Shown one piece after another: positions 1 through 9,762 of a DNA stretch of 64,000 nt (position 1 is the stretch's first letter; every line of letters begins with the position of its first letter). Both the position numbers and the translations under genes were made by a program. This DNA comes from Hermatobates lingyangjiaoensis (lineage: Eukaryota > Arthropoda > Insecta > Hemiptera > Hermatobatidae). The notes under the pieces were generated by a model that searched no databases, was not told the DNA's origin, and worked only from the letters and a program-made list of their open reading frames with translations. The DNA is taken from the NCBI GenBank assembly GCA_026182355.1, contig JAPFBL010001929.1:806501-870500 (forward strand), written 5' to 3'.

Positions 1-1620
1 AAATTAATAAATTTCAAACAACTTCTCCGTTCGTAACAAATTAGACACTCAGGGTCACCCGTATCTCAGATTTAAGCAACACGATTCCGCAGTTGCTAAT
101 GGAAAACTTCTGAATATACCTAACGACGGTAACAAATCTGAAGAGATAATCTGCAGGCTGCTTGAAGTAAAGGGACGGTTACTTTAATGACATGCTTCTT
201 GGGAAGAATCTTCTTGGTAAATGATCAAGCGTATTAGATTATGAAATTACATTTTCATAAAAGAACAGGTTAGTCAAGTTAAGGTGAGGCTTCCAGTTCA
301 ACTTTTTTTTTTTAATTTTATTTCCCTGCCGAAGTATACTAAGTTATGCAATTTCTTTTAAGCTCTTTGCAAGCGTTTTCGTGTAACCCTATAAGGTGTC
401 ACATATTAGTAGTGTGATCATATTATTAGCAGAACCTTCTGTTATACCCTCCAATCTTGAATCTATACCGATATGGAGATCTCTTGCATCTCATACACTG
501 GAACTCCGGACTCTGTGTAACTCCTATTGAGAAGAGGTGTATCTGGAAATAGTTATGACCTATTTTTGGAAGCAAATGGTTTTATAATTTGTAGAATCAG
601 CTGTTAAGACCTCAGTTGGACAAATTTCAAAATGGAAACTATAGATTTCCTCTCGTATTTGCACAACATATATAACTCGATATTAACTACTGTGTTGTAT
701 CTAGAAGCCTCATCAACTCGTGTGAAAAAATAATGTATTTCCCAGTAACCTGAGAGATGGCTCAGGTAGGTTTTATTCTAAATCTAAAAAATATGGCTAC
801 ATTACTACAAACTACCGTCTTAAAAACCTCCTCTTTAGCCTTGGTGAAGTCTGTAAAAGATGAAAATTGCAACGAGTCAAACATTTACTTCAGAAGTCAA
901 AAATCGAAGACTTTTTTAATTCATAGAGAGAAGGCTGTTACATGATTTTGCATAAACCCCTAACCAAACATTAGCTTAGTTTCTGAACTAAAAGCAAGCT
1001 TTTGGCCCTCTTCAGTATAAATATTGTGTACAAACTGAAGAGTTTCAAGAGATGTATCCTCAAAAATGTGTTCGGTCCCATCCTTTATTTCCATTATATA
1101 CAATGTATAAAGCTTGTTAGTATATTTGTAATATATTAGTAGTGTATTTGTATACAGCATACAGCTGTGCTAATAAATTCTCCTAAATATTGTCTTGACC
1201 TCTTTGATAATGACATTGCCATGTCTTTATGAGTGTCATTGTGAAACCACAGTGGAAATACAGAGTTACTTCGATCGGATTTCTTGCTGGCCTAGTGTGT
1301 AAAAATTAGATGTGAAACTGGCTCAAAAACAATTTAGTTACCATACTCCCAAATCATCTCCTCCTGTGTTCTTTGGGCATCAACTAATACCTTATGAAAT
1401 CCTTGTTCAATATGGTAGCATAATTCGTTAGCAGTAGTAGCATAATTCGTCATCAGTTCCATGGCTTGGAACTGATTTGTTAATGTTGATTAGTTATCGC
1501 ATTCATGATTTTTTTTTTTAGAGCCATTGAGGATCTACCACAACGTTAACCCTCTGATGATGATTCCCAATAGAGTATTGGTGCTCCCTAATGTTTCTAT
1601 ATTGGAAGTTCTAAATTTAG
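1..1620. other. No gene recognised
   Basis: AT-rich sequence with short ORFs only (a 62-codon ORF at 757-945 on the plus strand and a 66-codon ORF at 960-1160 on the minus strand). Neither shows a domain, signal peptide or repeat that I recognise. I see no RNA gene or clear mobile element here. Confidence 0.5.
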
Positions 1621-1626
1621 TTTCTC

Positions 1627-1745
1627 TCAAATGTATTTAGAGTAGGGATCTTTAACGAGTAGATGTCTTCAATGTCTTATAGGCTCATGACTGACGGCTT
1701 AACGTCCTCTCCGAGTGATGACGTAGCTGTCAGGTCTAGGAGACC
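1627..1745 (-). repeat. tRNA-derived SINE, body fragment
   Basis: On the minus strand this matches the middle of the SINE found complete at 34.2, 31.8 and 50.3 kb: the block with CGGAGAGGAC, TTAAGCCGTC, TCGTTAAAGATCCCTACTCT and AAATACA is recognisable. The tRNA-like head with A and B boxes and the 3' tail are missing, so this is a truncated, diverged copy. Confidence 0.7.
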
Positions 1746-1790
1746 AAAAGCACGACTCAGTGGCGATTAGATTTGGTTTCCCGCCATTTG

Positions 1791-1823
1791 CTCTCCTGAA
1801 GACGGTTAAAACCAAAATCAGAG
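1791..1823 (+). ncRNA. Hammerhead ribozyme-like motif, family A, degenerate
   Basis: CUGAAGA at 1796-1802, one extra C, stem II GGUU/AACC (1804-1807 with 1810-1813), then AAAA instead of GAAA. CUCU at 1791-1794 can pair with AGAG at 1820-1823 as stem I. The catalytic G12 is replaced by A, so activity is unlikely. Upstream sequence (TTTCCCGCC..CTCTCCTG) resembles the other family A units. Confidence 0.6.
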
Positions 1824-1954
1824 ATTGTGCATGTTTATTCCGTTTATTTCTATTACTTTGCTAACTTTAAACTATTGCTGTTTCTTTTTTCGTTTTCACA
1901 AGTTACATATATATATGTATGTATACATGTTGAAAAAAGTATCGACCGTAATGT

Positions 1955-2365
1955 ATAAACAAAATAAGAGTTCATCAAGACTCGGTCAGTTCTTCAGGTT
2001 CAAATTTAACTCTCATTACCAACGTTTCGTTTATTCAAACTAGACATTTGTTTTTGAAATCCACAAACTGTTTTCTCTGTAAAATAATCTCTAATTTAAT
2101 TGTTTTTCTCTTTCAAAAATGTTATGCTCCTTTAAGTTCTCACACTAATATATTGTCAAAATTTCTAAATGTATTTTCTTATTTGTAACTTTTTGCGCTT
2201 TTGATATAATTTGGTTTTTGGATGATTGTATTATTTCTTATATTTCCTCTGTTTTGCAGGCCAATGAAAAAGGTTTTGAATAAAACCAAAACGTTGGCAA
2301 TGAGAGTTTAATTTGAACCTGAAGAGCTGACTGAGTGCTGATAAACTTTTATTTCATATGTATAC
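1955..2365. repeat. Family C unit, inverted pair
   Basis: Left arm (about 1957-2045, minus) and right arm (about 2259-2361, plus) share ACGTTGGYAATGAGAG, TTTGAACCTGAAGA and CTGATAAACTTTTATTT in opposite orientation, about 220 bp apart. The right arm carries a hammerhead-like hairpin at 2259-2297: CCAAUGAA, stem GGUUUU/AAAACC, then AAAACGUUGGC. The 5' core departs from CUGANGA. Comparable units occur at 3.5, 9.3, 24.7, 35.5-35.8 and 38.5 kb. Probably a PLE terminal sequence (inference). Confidence 0.65.
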
Positions 2366-2654
2366 ATACATATATTATTAAATACTACAGTTGCTCCTGC
2401 ATTCACGACTTTATTACTGGTCTCTTCAATCTTCCCTGAGATTTTTCTTCATATCTATTCTCAAATGGAAATCCACAAGAAAAATTGAAGATACCAGTAA
2501 GAAAGTATGAATTCAGACAGTTTTGTTTATTTATAATAAATACCTAAGAGAAGATGCCAATATATTGTGGTACCTCCGTCTTCGAACGACAGGATGTCGT
2601 AAAAATTATGTCCTCCCTGAATTCAAAAATAATTTTGTAACTCAAGCGGTCATA

Positions 2655-2988
2655 CTAACTTTTAGCAGTTTATATACACGTTTTTATGCAGAGAAACCTA
2701 CAATATTTAAACAAAGATCTATATATGATCTGACTCAACGGTTTACATCATTTCCCTTTAGATATTTCTTGTTGGAAAATTACTCTTGCTTTTTGACCAA
2801 TTTCGTTGTCAACCATAATTGTGGTACGAATGATGAACGAGAACCAAGGTATCACTATATATATAAATATATAATCGTTCTGTGTACTAGTTATATTTTA
2901 TCGTCTCAAGTTATAAAACTACTAAATAAGCAAAGAAAAATATGAAAGATACAGAAATATTATACTACTTGCATCTGCATAACTGACT
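2655..2988 (+). repeat. Unclassified dispersed repeat, copy 1
   Basis: About 330 bp here are repeated in direct orientation at 5105-5432 with most positions conserved, from TTTTAGCAGTTTATATACACG to GAAATATTATACTAC. A 140-codon ORF (2523-2945) crosses this copy, but the corresponding frame of the second copy is interrupted. I therefore treat the ORF as fortuitous or as a relic of an unidentified mobile element. No terminal repeats or target duplications are obvious. Confidence 0.75.
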
Positions 2989-3469
2989 GTGCTGCACTGT
3001 GTGTTTGGTTTTCATGTCGGCTTGCCTTTCACTAACTTCAGCCTCATATGATTTTCCTAGATCCTTGTCCGTCATCACGTTGATTGCTATAGTTTTAATT
3101 ACTCTTTCTACTTAAATTTTCTATAATATTTCCAACTGTAACTCTCATGTTATCTCGAGGGTTTCAGAGGGGATACATATTTGTTTGTGGACGGTAAATG
3201 ATTTACCTCCCAGATTCAATATTACTGATTTTTTTTTAATAACATTATGCATTACTATCCATGATTTATTACTTAAATGTTATTTATTTGTTACATTTTT
3301 CATTTATTGTAAGTTTTATTACAGGTATTATTACTTCTTTTCCATACTTTGTTTTTTCGTAGTTTATTTCTACTTTTATCCTTTGATTTAGTTACTTTGA
3401 TAACTTCGAACCATTGCTGATTCATGTTTTGTTTTCACAAGATACATATATAAATATACAAAATTAAAG

Positions 3470-3620
3470 TTTATCATGACTCGGTCAGTTTTTCAAGTTT
3501 TAATTAAACTCTCTTTGCAATCGTTTCGGCTTTAGATAAAATAAAAACGTTGGCAATGAGAGTTTAATTTGAATCTGAAGAACTGACCGAGTCCTGATAA
3601 ACATTAATTTGTCTCTACTT
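3470..3620. repeat. Family C unit, tight inverted pair
   Basis: Two family C tails in opposite orientation almost touch. The left arm (3475-3535, minus) reads AAACTCTCTTTGCAATCGTTTCGG and the right arm (3540-3610, plus) reads AAAACGTTGGCAATGAGAG and TCTGAAGAACTGACCGAGTC. The hammerhead-like 5' hairpin seen in longer copies is lost at the centre, so this is a foldback remnant. Confidence 0.65.
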
Positions 3621-3655
3621 CACAGTCGATACTTTTATAAATATATATATATATA

Positions 3656-3845
3656 CATCGCGCCAGTTCACATCGGCCAGTGGACGCATTTACGTCTCCG
3701 TTCCTTCATTCTTTCTCCTTTTATTTTCTTTCTTTATACTCTCCTGAAGACGGCAAGACGCCGAAATTATCGAGATTCGTGAGTGTTCGTCCTTTTTCTT
3801 GTGTTCTCTAGCTGTAACTTTAATTATATATATATATATATATAA
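3656..3845 (+). repeat. TA-flanked family A hammerhead unit
   Basis: A unit of about 165 bp lies between two (TA)n tracts (3640-3655 and 3822-3844). It starts with a region rich in short palindromes (CATCGCGCC, GGCCAGTGG), carries an HHR in the middle and ends in a T-rich stretch (GAGTGTTCGTCCTTTTTC) before the second TA tract. No coding capacity is visible. The same order recurs at 16.8, 17.7, 20.5, 40.5, 41.2 and 57.8 kb. I infer a small non-autonomous retroelement similar to animal retrozymes. Confidence 0.6.
3738..3778 (+). ncRNA. Hammerhead ribozyme, family A, intact core
   Basis: CUGAAGA 3744-3750, extra C 3751, stem II GGC/GCC (3752-3754 with 3760-3762), GAAA 3763-3766, then AUUAU and predicted cleavage after C3771. 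Stem I is UCUC 3740-3743 with GAGA 3772-3775. Helix III is reduced to the short A..U segment, as in the small dimer-forming hammerheads of Penelope-like elements. All consensus core bases are present. Confidence 0.8.
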
Positions 3846-4088
3846 TTATGTGTGCGTGTATAGGTTTTGAGATTTATGGAGGGTTTTTAAAAAATTTTTT
3901 TGATGTATAGATAGTAAAAAAACTTCTTTGCCATTGTTTCAACACATATTTATGTCTTCGTCAGGGTTAAAAACATTGATACATTCAACTTCATTGTTAC
4001 AACTAATTAGCTATATTGTTTGCTACTATGTACAATAATGATAAACTATAGATTTTCATATTTCATATTTTCATATTCATCAGCATGA

Positions 4089-4091
<3 letters not shown>

Positions 4092-4132
<41 letters not shown>
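4092..4132. repeat. (TA)n microsatellite
   Basis: An uninterrupted TA tract that directly borders the family B inverted dimer to its right, as at the other HHR units. Confidence 0.95.
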
Positions 4133-4138
<6 letters not shown>

Positions 4139-4214
4139 TTATTAATAAAAAGATTTCACGTAAACACGTGAAATAACAATCAATGATCAAACTACAATAA
4201 GAAATGGGAAAACA

Positions 4215-4259
4215 AGACTAAGATCTTTGAACCGTAACAAGCGGTCTTCTTCAGAGTCA
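4215..4259 (-). ncRNA. Hammerhead ribozyme-like motif, family B, one core change
   Basis: Minus strand: CUGAAGA, A, stem II GACCG/CGGUU with a 7-nt loop, then CAAAGAUCUU. The G of GAAA is changed to C, which should abolish activity. The palindrome AGAUCU and stem I (GACU/AGUC) are intact. It is the left arm of an inverted dimer. Confidence 0.7.
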
Positions 4260-4291
4260 AAAACCCAACTGAGTCAGTTGGTTGGGTTTTT

Positions 4292-4334
4292 GACTCTGAC
4301 GAAGACCGCTTGTTACGGTTGAAAGATCTTAGTC
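4292..4334 (+). ncRNA. Hammerhead ribozyme, family B, intact core
   Basis: CUGACGA 4296-4302, extra A 4303, stem II GACCG (4304-4308) with CGGUU (4316-4320), GAA 4321-4323, palindrome AGAUCU 4324-4329, predicted cleavage after U4330, AGUC 4331-4334 pairing with GACU 4292-4295 as stem I. Two RNA copies could pair through AGAUCU to build two full helix III equivalents. Confidence 0.85.
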
Positions 4335-5104
4335 TTGTTTTCCCATTTCTTATTGTGGTTTGATCATTGATATATTATTAAATGCTTCAGAAGCTTCTCG
4401 TTTTTTTCTACTTTTATCCTCTCACCCTCTTGCTATTTTTTTTCCGCCTTCACTTAGCAGCAGCAGTGTTTGACTGGTAGAATTTCTTTTGTCAGTCTTT
4501 ATCTGACATGTAGGTGTGCACGAGAGTTAACAATGGTGACACAAGAGTTCTGTCAGGTCTTTCTCTGTACATATAAATGTTTCAGTTTTACCTGAAAGAT
4601 TTACCATTTTCCTGTGACATCCTCATAGTAAAATATTATAGAAGTAAATGATTATACAATATGATTTGAATAACAAAATGATGGGTTTCAACACAGTCTG
4701 CTTTAGTGTTGAAGTTAAGAGAATCAGTATAAGTAACATACCATTAACGTCAATCAGAAGGTACTCAACAAAATGAGAGAAAATAAAAAAAAAAGCTGTA
4801 GAAGATTGGGTGGATTGTTAATAGGCTGTGGCCTACCGGGAAGCACATGTGCATGTCTAACAGGTGGTGGAAACATGTGGAAGAAAGTGAAAAGCAAGCC
4901 AGTTCTGACAGGCTAATCAGACCTGTCCGGCTCTGACTGTGGTGGTCTTCACGTCTGTCTTCGCCTGGGAGCCAGCCAAAACCAATCGCACCTTCACAGC
5001 TTTCTTCGCAACTTGTGTACAATTCTACCACCAAACACAGTAAACACCAGGGATTCTTTTTATTCCGTGTAACTTTTTTTGGAACCTACAATATTTTTTT
5101 GTAG

Positions 5105-5432
5105 GACAAACTTTTAGCAGTTTATATACACGTTTTTATATAGAGAAACCTACAATATTTAAACAAAGATCTGCATATGATCTGACCGAACCGTTTATCT
5201 CATTTCCCTTTAGGTATTTCTTGTAGGGAAATTAGTTTTGGTTTTTGACCAAATTTGTAGTCGACCAACATTCTGGAACGATTTATGGTCGAGAACCAAG
5301 GTATGAATATATATATAAATATATAATCGTTCTATGTACTACTTATATTTTATCGTTTCAAGTCATAAAACTACTATATAAACAATGAAAAATACGAAAG
5401 ATACAGAAATATTATACTACTGGCATCTGCAT
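5105..5432 (+). repeat. Unclassified dispersed repeat, copy 2
   Basis: Direct copy of 2655-2988, diverged by scattered substitutions and small indels. It ends at the same point (ACTACTGGCATCTGCAT versus ACTACTTGCATCTGCAT). The two copies lie about 2.45 kb apart, with HHR foldback units between them. Confidence 0.75.
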
Positions 5433-5647
5433 CAAAGATTTATATCTATACACCAAAGACAATTTTAGATTACTATAAGTAGAGTAATATGAAGGACTTT
5501 TGTTTGAACATAACATTTATAAGGTGTGTGTATATTTGGCCCTTGTTTGTTTGTATGTATGTGTTTTAACTTTATACTTCTTTGATATATAAAGGGGAAT
5601 TTAAAAAAAAATTATGTCTCTACACAAAACAACTTTATGTTAAAACT

Positions 5648-5790
5648 AACAACGCGTTTCAAACACTTAGTATACTTCTTCAGGTTTTACATCTAAAAAA
5701 CATATTTATGTAAAAATCATTCTTATGTTATTAAAGCTTGTAGATTAAAACTGAAGAAGAACACTAAGTATCCGAAACGTGTTCTTAGTT
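5648..5790. repeat. Family H hammerhead pair, inverted
   Basis: Two HHR-like motifs in opposite orientation surround about 60 bp. The minus motif (5648-5687) has CUGAAGA, extra A, a weak stem II GUAUAC/GUGUUU with loop UAA, GAA and the palindrome ACGCGU. The plus motif (5747-5788) has CUGAAGA 5751-5757, extra A, stem GAACAC/GUAUCC with mismatches, and GAAACGUGUUC. Both keep CUGANGA and GAAA but stem II has decayed. Confidence 0.55.
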
Positions 5791-6409
5791 TGTATATAAA
5801 GCTGTTTTGAATGGAGACGCAATTTTTTTGAGAAATTCCCCATCATGAGTAAATACCACACAATAACAGATTGCACAAGTAATGAACTATTTGATTTAAT
5901 TATCATTATCATTATTAGTATGTATAATTGAGGTTGTTTAGTTTAGTATGTATTGTTAATGTTAACATAAAATATAGACCTTAAATTGCAAAATAATTTT
6001 GATTCGTACGTAAAAAAAAAAAATAAATAACTTATGTGCAATTCTATCAAACAAGAACAATTCATATCAATTCATACCAAACGAATACCATACCAATACA
6101 ACAATTCATACCAAATGAAAATGTAACAGGGTTTCTTTTTATGCGTACTACCTTTATCCACTCTTTCTATGGAGTTGGATTATCTGTTCATCAAGGACTA
6201 CTTTTATATTGATAAAAGTACAGTAATTATGAATAAATTCTTCTTGAATATAACATTTTATATGTTTGATCTCTCAAGTCTATTTTAGCATTTTTAAAAA
6301 AAATAACCTGGGAAAATCACTTTTTACTCCGTAAGTGATTTTTTTTATTTTTTTATTATATTACAACTACTCTAAGAGGAGTAACAAGTAATACTGATCT
6401 ATGATACAG

Positions 6410-7105
6410 ATAAGAAAAGTAAAAGAGCGGAGAAACCACCCCTTGGTAGTACTCCATATACATAGATTGTTCAGATCACTTGCAACTACTCTTAACAGTT
6501 ATCATTTCTTGACGAGAAGAATCTCTGGACCAATATCTTTTCAACCTTCTAATTGGATTGGTAGGAATTTGGTGGGATTATAATTCCTGAATAAAAGGGT
6601 TTAGATTGTTGGGTAAAGATTGATGTAATTTGCGGTATCGGGATAGTTTTTCTTGGCGAATAAAAGGGATTTTCAAATCATTATGAATGGTGTCGTTAGA
6701 AACATAAAAGGGAGCTTGTACAATTTTACGAAGGATTATGGATTGGGCTGTTTGGATTATTTGGATGTTTGAACTCTTGGTTGGTCCTCAGATTTCAAGT
6801 CCGTAAGTCCAGATCGGTCTAAGTATTGCAGTGTATATCAGTCTTTTGTTCTGTAGAGTCAGATTTGATATTTTGTCAAGAAGTCGGGATAGCATCTTAC
6901 ATCGTCTCATTAGGTCCTGTCGTTTCATCTTGTATGTGGATTCCATGTTCGCTTGTCAATGTACATCCCCAGGTATCGCACTACGTTAGCAATTGGGAGG
7001 GGAGAGTGGTTAATATAAACAGGAGGACAACTTTGTTTACGCTGTATGTAATTTTCACTTCTCCCTTCTTGAACCACCAAATTTTAATTTTGAAATTAAC
7101 ATAAG
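6410..7105 (-). pseudogene. Jockey-clade LINE reverse transcriptase, C-terminal part, decayed
   Basis: Read on the minus strand, this stretch gives the end of a non-LTR retrotransposon reverse transcriptase in broken frames. Recognisable pieces in order are a WWFKKGEVKIT-like segment, VVRYLGMYIDKRTWNPHTR, which matches the RT thumb 'YLG..LD..L.W..H' motif, then YTAILRPIWTYGLEI, SSNIQIIQTAQSIILR and APFYVSNDTIHNDLKIPFI. These are the usual thumb and post-RT segments of Jockey-like LINEs. Several stop codons and frameshifts interrupt it, so it is not functional. The same region of a related element lies at 25.4-25.9 kb. No endonuclease domain or poly-A tail is visible nearby. Confidence 0.8.
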
Positions 7106-7285
7106 TCTGATATTAGTATTACTGTCAAAAAAATTTGGCATTTGTCGCTACATGAATTTTACTTACTTAATTAAAAACGACAGTGGATATGTTAGGTTAA
7201 CGCAGTAGGTTAATAACATATTAATTATGTTGATGCGTTGGTACTTATTGTTGTCCAAACAAAGGTTGTTTCACTCATTCCACTG

Positions 7286-7328
7286 TCCTCTCTCTCTCTT
7301 CTATCTCTCCCACTCTCTCTCTCTCTCT
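7286..7328. repeat. (TC)n microsatellite
   Basis: An imperfect CT repeat interrupted by CTTCTAT and CCCA. Low-complexity sequence with no associated gene visible. Confidence 0.9.
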
Positions 7329-8492
7329 GAGTTTAATCAATTTGGATTGTTTAATATTAATATGTATATTTTACTATTTTTTGTTTAATATCCCTGTCAA
7401 AATAAACAAGAGTCCCTTGAAAGTTCGAACTCATTTTTCTTCTAAATAACTTGCTATAGAGTTTTTGATGTTTGCATAAAAAATCTAACCAAAATTAGTA
7501 TACATATTATAAAAAAAAACTTACATTTTGGATTATTAAAACAGGGTAATATAGCCTTAAAAACGAGAACTCATCCTAGCATTGTCCTACCAGTCCTTTT
7601 TGAATTTATTAAATTAAATTGGAATTTTTTTAATGTCAGACTCAATCAAACAGTTTGTATTATTAAAATATTTAGAAAAAAACTTGAATTGGCTGCAGTG
7701 ATTTAATTTGATATGAAAAAAGTGTAAAATATTGAAAGTATTGCACATGAGTTTTTAAAATATTTTTACCGATTTCGAATTATGATAGCTATATTATAGA
7801 GTTAAGAAGGTAAATGTAGTAGAGTTAGGTTGAGACGGACTTCACATGTTTTCGTTTAGGGAAGTAAAATGCAGTAAATTATTCAACTCAAGGATATGTT
7901 TGAGACAAAAGTAATTTGTGAGTGTTGGCTAGAGATATTTGTGGATTGACGTCGACATCACACAGTCCCCACATCAGTTTAAGTAGTTCTCATAGGGTTG
8001 ATTTAAGAAAAAAAAAATAAGGACAGGCGTGTAATTTGTGGGTGCAGAGACATGCTGCTACCGGTCTTTGGCCATCCACGCTTCATTTGGTATGCAGCGT
8101 TCCACGTAACACGAAACCAAAAACCTTTTTTTCCTTCCAAGGGCTGCAGGGCTGGTATTTTTTTTTATTCCTCCATTTGCCCTGCACTGAGACCGATTGC
8201 CTTAGCTAGAATTACCTGTTTCTAGTGTCCCTGCCAACATGATCATTTCAAAGCCTTTACACTTATACTTAAGCTTGGATCAAACTTGAGATTTCTCCTT
8301 TTTCCTCTCATCTCCCTCCGACGCCTCCTTGGTGTAACACAATATCGAGGCCATCTCACATCGACTACTGCTACCATACAAACAACCTCGCACCTCACTC
8401 TAATTCACTAAACACTATATACCACCACTTATACCAGTTTATTTTTTTCCCATTTTATGTTGTATTTGTACGTGTTTCGTTTAATTAAGTGA

Positions 8493-8496
<4 letters not shown>

Positions 8497-8536
<40 letters not shown>
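8497..8536. repeat. (TA)n microsatellite
   Basis: About 20 uninterrupted TA units, upstream of the PLE 5' unit that begins around 8560. Confidence 0.95.
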
Positions 8537-8538
<2 letters not shown>

Positions 8539-8569
8539 CTGTTTTTTTAAATGTGGGACCAAAATTATA

Positions 8570-8612
8570 AACTGACGATGTTATAACCTGTATAGCCGAA
8601 AGCTACTAAGTA
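8570..8612 (+). ncRNA. Hammerhead ribozyme, family E, intact core strings
   Basis: CUGACGA 8572-8578, extra U, a hairpin region (UAUA/UAUA inside GUUAUAACCUGUAUAGCC), GAA 8598-8600, palindrome AGCU 8601-8604, predicted cleavage after A8605. Stem II has mismatches near its base. It lies 70 nt upstream of the conserved start codon at 8676, as in the other family E PLE units. Confidence 0.7.
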
Positions 8613-8675
8613 AATAAATTAGTTGCTTATTCGTTTCACTAGTCATGATATGTTAATCCAACTGGTAAAGTTCAA

Positions 8676-8834
8676 ATGTCTTTGGCAAAGCTAATTTGGG
8701 AATTACCCCAAAATGAAAGAAGAATAATTAGAGATGTCAGTAAAAAAGTCGTAAATGCAGAGGCTGCTACATATTTCAATTCTACATGTTTAAAGGAAGA
8801 TTTGCTGCCTACCTATACAAATAAATATATATAT
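8676..8834 (+). pseudogene. PLE ORF, N-terminal fragment (family E)
   Basis: An ORF starting MSLAKLIWELPQNERRII continues with KKVVNAEAATYFNSTC and LKEDLLPTYTN and then runs into TA-derived residues. The same stretch occurs at 28.7-28.8 kb (minus), 41.0-41.15 kb and 62.7-62.8 kb (minus), each downstream of a family E hammerhead. The C-L-x-E-D-L-L-P-x-Y-T-N end resembles the N-terminal region before the RT of Penelope-like elements (from memory, not searched). All copies stop at (TA)n at about the same codon. I take it as the leader and first 50 codons of a PLE ORF, present as a terminal (pLTR-like) fragment. Confidence 0.6.
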
Positions 8835-9000
8835 CAGTTCCAAAACGAAGAAAAGCAACACACAGAGAAAGAGACACACTTACAAACTCAAATTTTTGGA
8901 TGATCCGTCTTCAGGAGAAAATAGAAAGGGCGACCAAGCACGCCGGAAACACAACGGCAGGAAAGATATTTCGAACTGTTATTCGTTATCAGGAGTAGAT
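8835..9000 (-). repeat. TA-flanked family A hammerhead unit, minus strand
   Basis: Minus-strand family A unit between a short TA run (8826-8834) and the TA tract at 8999-9020. Its HHR remnant (8886-8916, minus) reads CUGAAGA, C, stem II GGAU/AUCC, then AAAAAUUUGAG. G12 is lost. The flank GTAAGTGTGTCTCTTTCTC matches other family A 3' flanks. Confidence 0.6.
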
Positions 9001-9020
9001 ATATATATATATATATATAT

Positions 9021-9215
9021 CAATGATCAAACCACAATAAGAAAATGGGAAAACAAGACTAAGATCAGTTGGGTTTTTGGCTCTGACGAAGACCGCTTGT
9101 TACGGTTGAAAGATGTTAGTCTTGTTTTCCCATTTTCTTATTGTGGTTTGATCATTGATTGTTATTTCACGTGTTTTTGTGAAATCTTTATATATAATAT
9201 ATATATATATATATA
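9021..9215. repeat. Family B hammerhead unit, asymmetric inverted dimer
   Basis: The left arm is truncated (ATCAATGATCAAACCACAATAAG to AGACTAAGATC) and the right arm is complete, ending GTTATTTCACGTG, TTTTTGTGAAATCTTTATA and (TA)n. The right arm HHR is at 9079-9121 plus: CUGACGA 9083-9089, A, GACCG/CGGUU, GAA, then AGAUGU. The palindrome is broken by one base. Confidence 0.75.
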
Positions 9216-9224
9216 ACAGATTCA

Positions 9225-9353
9225 ATAATATATCGACTGTTTGATAGAATAGATGTGTTCTCTAATCGGGGTTCGGTCAATTTTCTAGGATAAAAAATCA
9301 AACTCTCGTTGCCAACGTTTCGGTTTTATTTAAAACCTTTTTCATAGGCCTAC
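9225..9353 (-). repeat. Family C unit with hammerhead-like hairpin
   Basis: On the minus strand 9311-9350 reads GGCCUAUGAAAAAGG, stem GGUUUU/AAAACC, GAA, palindrome ACGU, U and GGC, so stem I (GCC/GGC), stem II and helix III equivalent are all present. The 5' core is CUAUGAA rather than CUGAUGA. The tail continues with ATGAGAGTTTGATTTTTTAT to the PLE-like end. Confidence 0.65.
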
Positions 9354-9762
9354 AAACAAAGGATAATAAGAAATCATATATCAACATCAAACATATACAC
9401 AATATGAAAATGGCTTGTTACAACTTATGAATATTACAAGCAGAAGTATTTCAGGGATACATAAAACAATATCACTTACAGAAGTAAGCATTTTTTAACT
9501 AAGAAAATGAATTTTACATTATTTAAAGGAACAACAATGTTAACCGGACAAAACCTTCGACTAGACTAATAAAATAACATTACAAATAACCTCAACACTG
9601 TTCCCTCAAGGGAACTAAATAAATCAAATTTCACTAAAACTCAGCACTGAGCTAAAACAGTACTGTACTAGTTCTCATGCACACAAGGGGGCTGTGAAAC
9701 CCTTCCTTCAAGGTATATTGGAATGACAATATATCTAGGCGTATTAAACTTCGCCTATCAGC

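Larger units (their letters stand above)
4138..4380. repeat. Family B hammerhead unit, inverted dimer
   Basis: Two copies of the same unit of about 115 bp face each other head to head. From each centre outward they read GGGTTTTTGACT, the HHR, CTTGTTTTCCCATTTCTTAT, GTGGTTTGATCATTGA, then the TA-rich end. The arms are nearly identical, so a transcript would fold into one long hairpin. This is the best preserved of about nine such dimers in the window. Confidence 0.8.

Noticed and set aside
4138..4380. Reading the family B inverted dimers as MITEs with long terminal inverted repeats
   Set aside because: The outer ends are TA microsatellites, monomeric units exist (57691-57820), and each arm carries an outward-facing hammerhead. 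This fits retroelement termini better than DNA transposon ends.
6826..7104. Plus-strand 92-codon ORF at 6826-7104
   Set aside because: It is the antisense shadow of the Jockey RT fragment.
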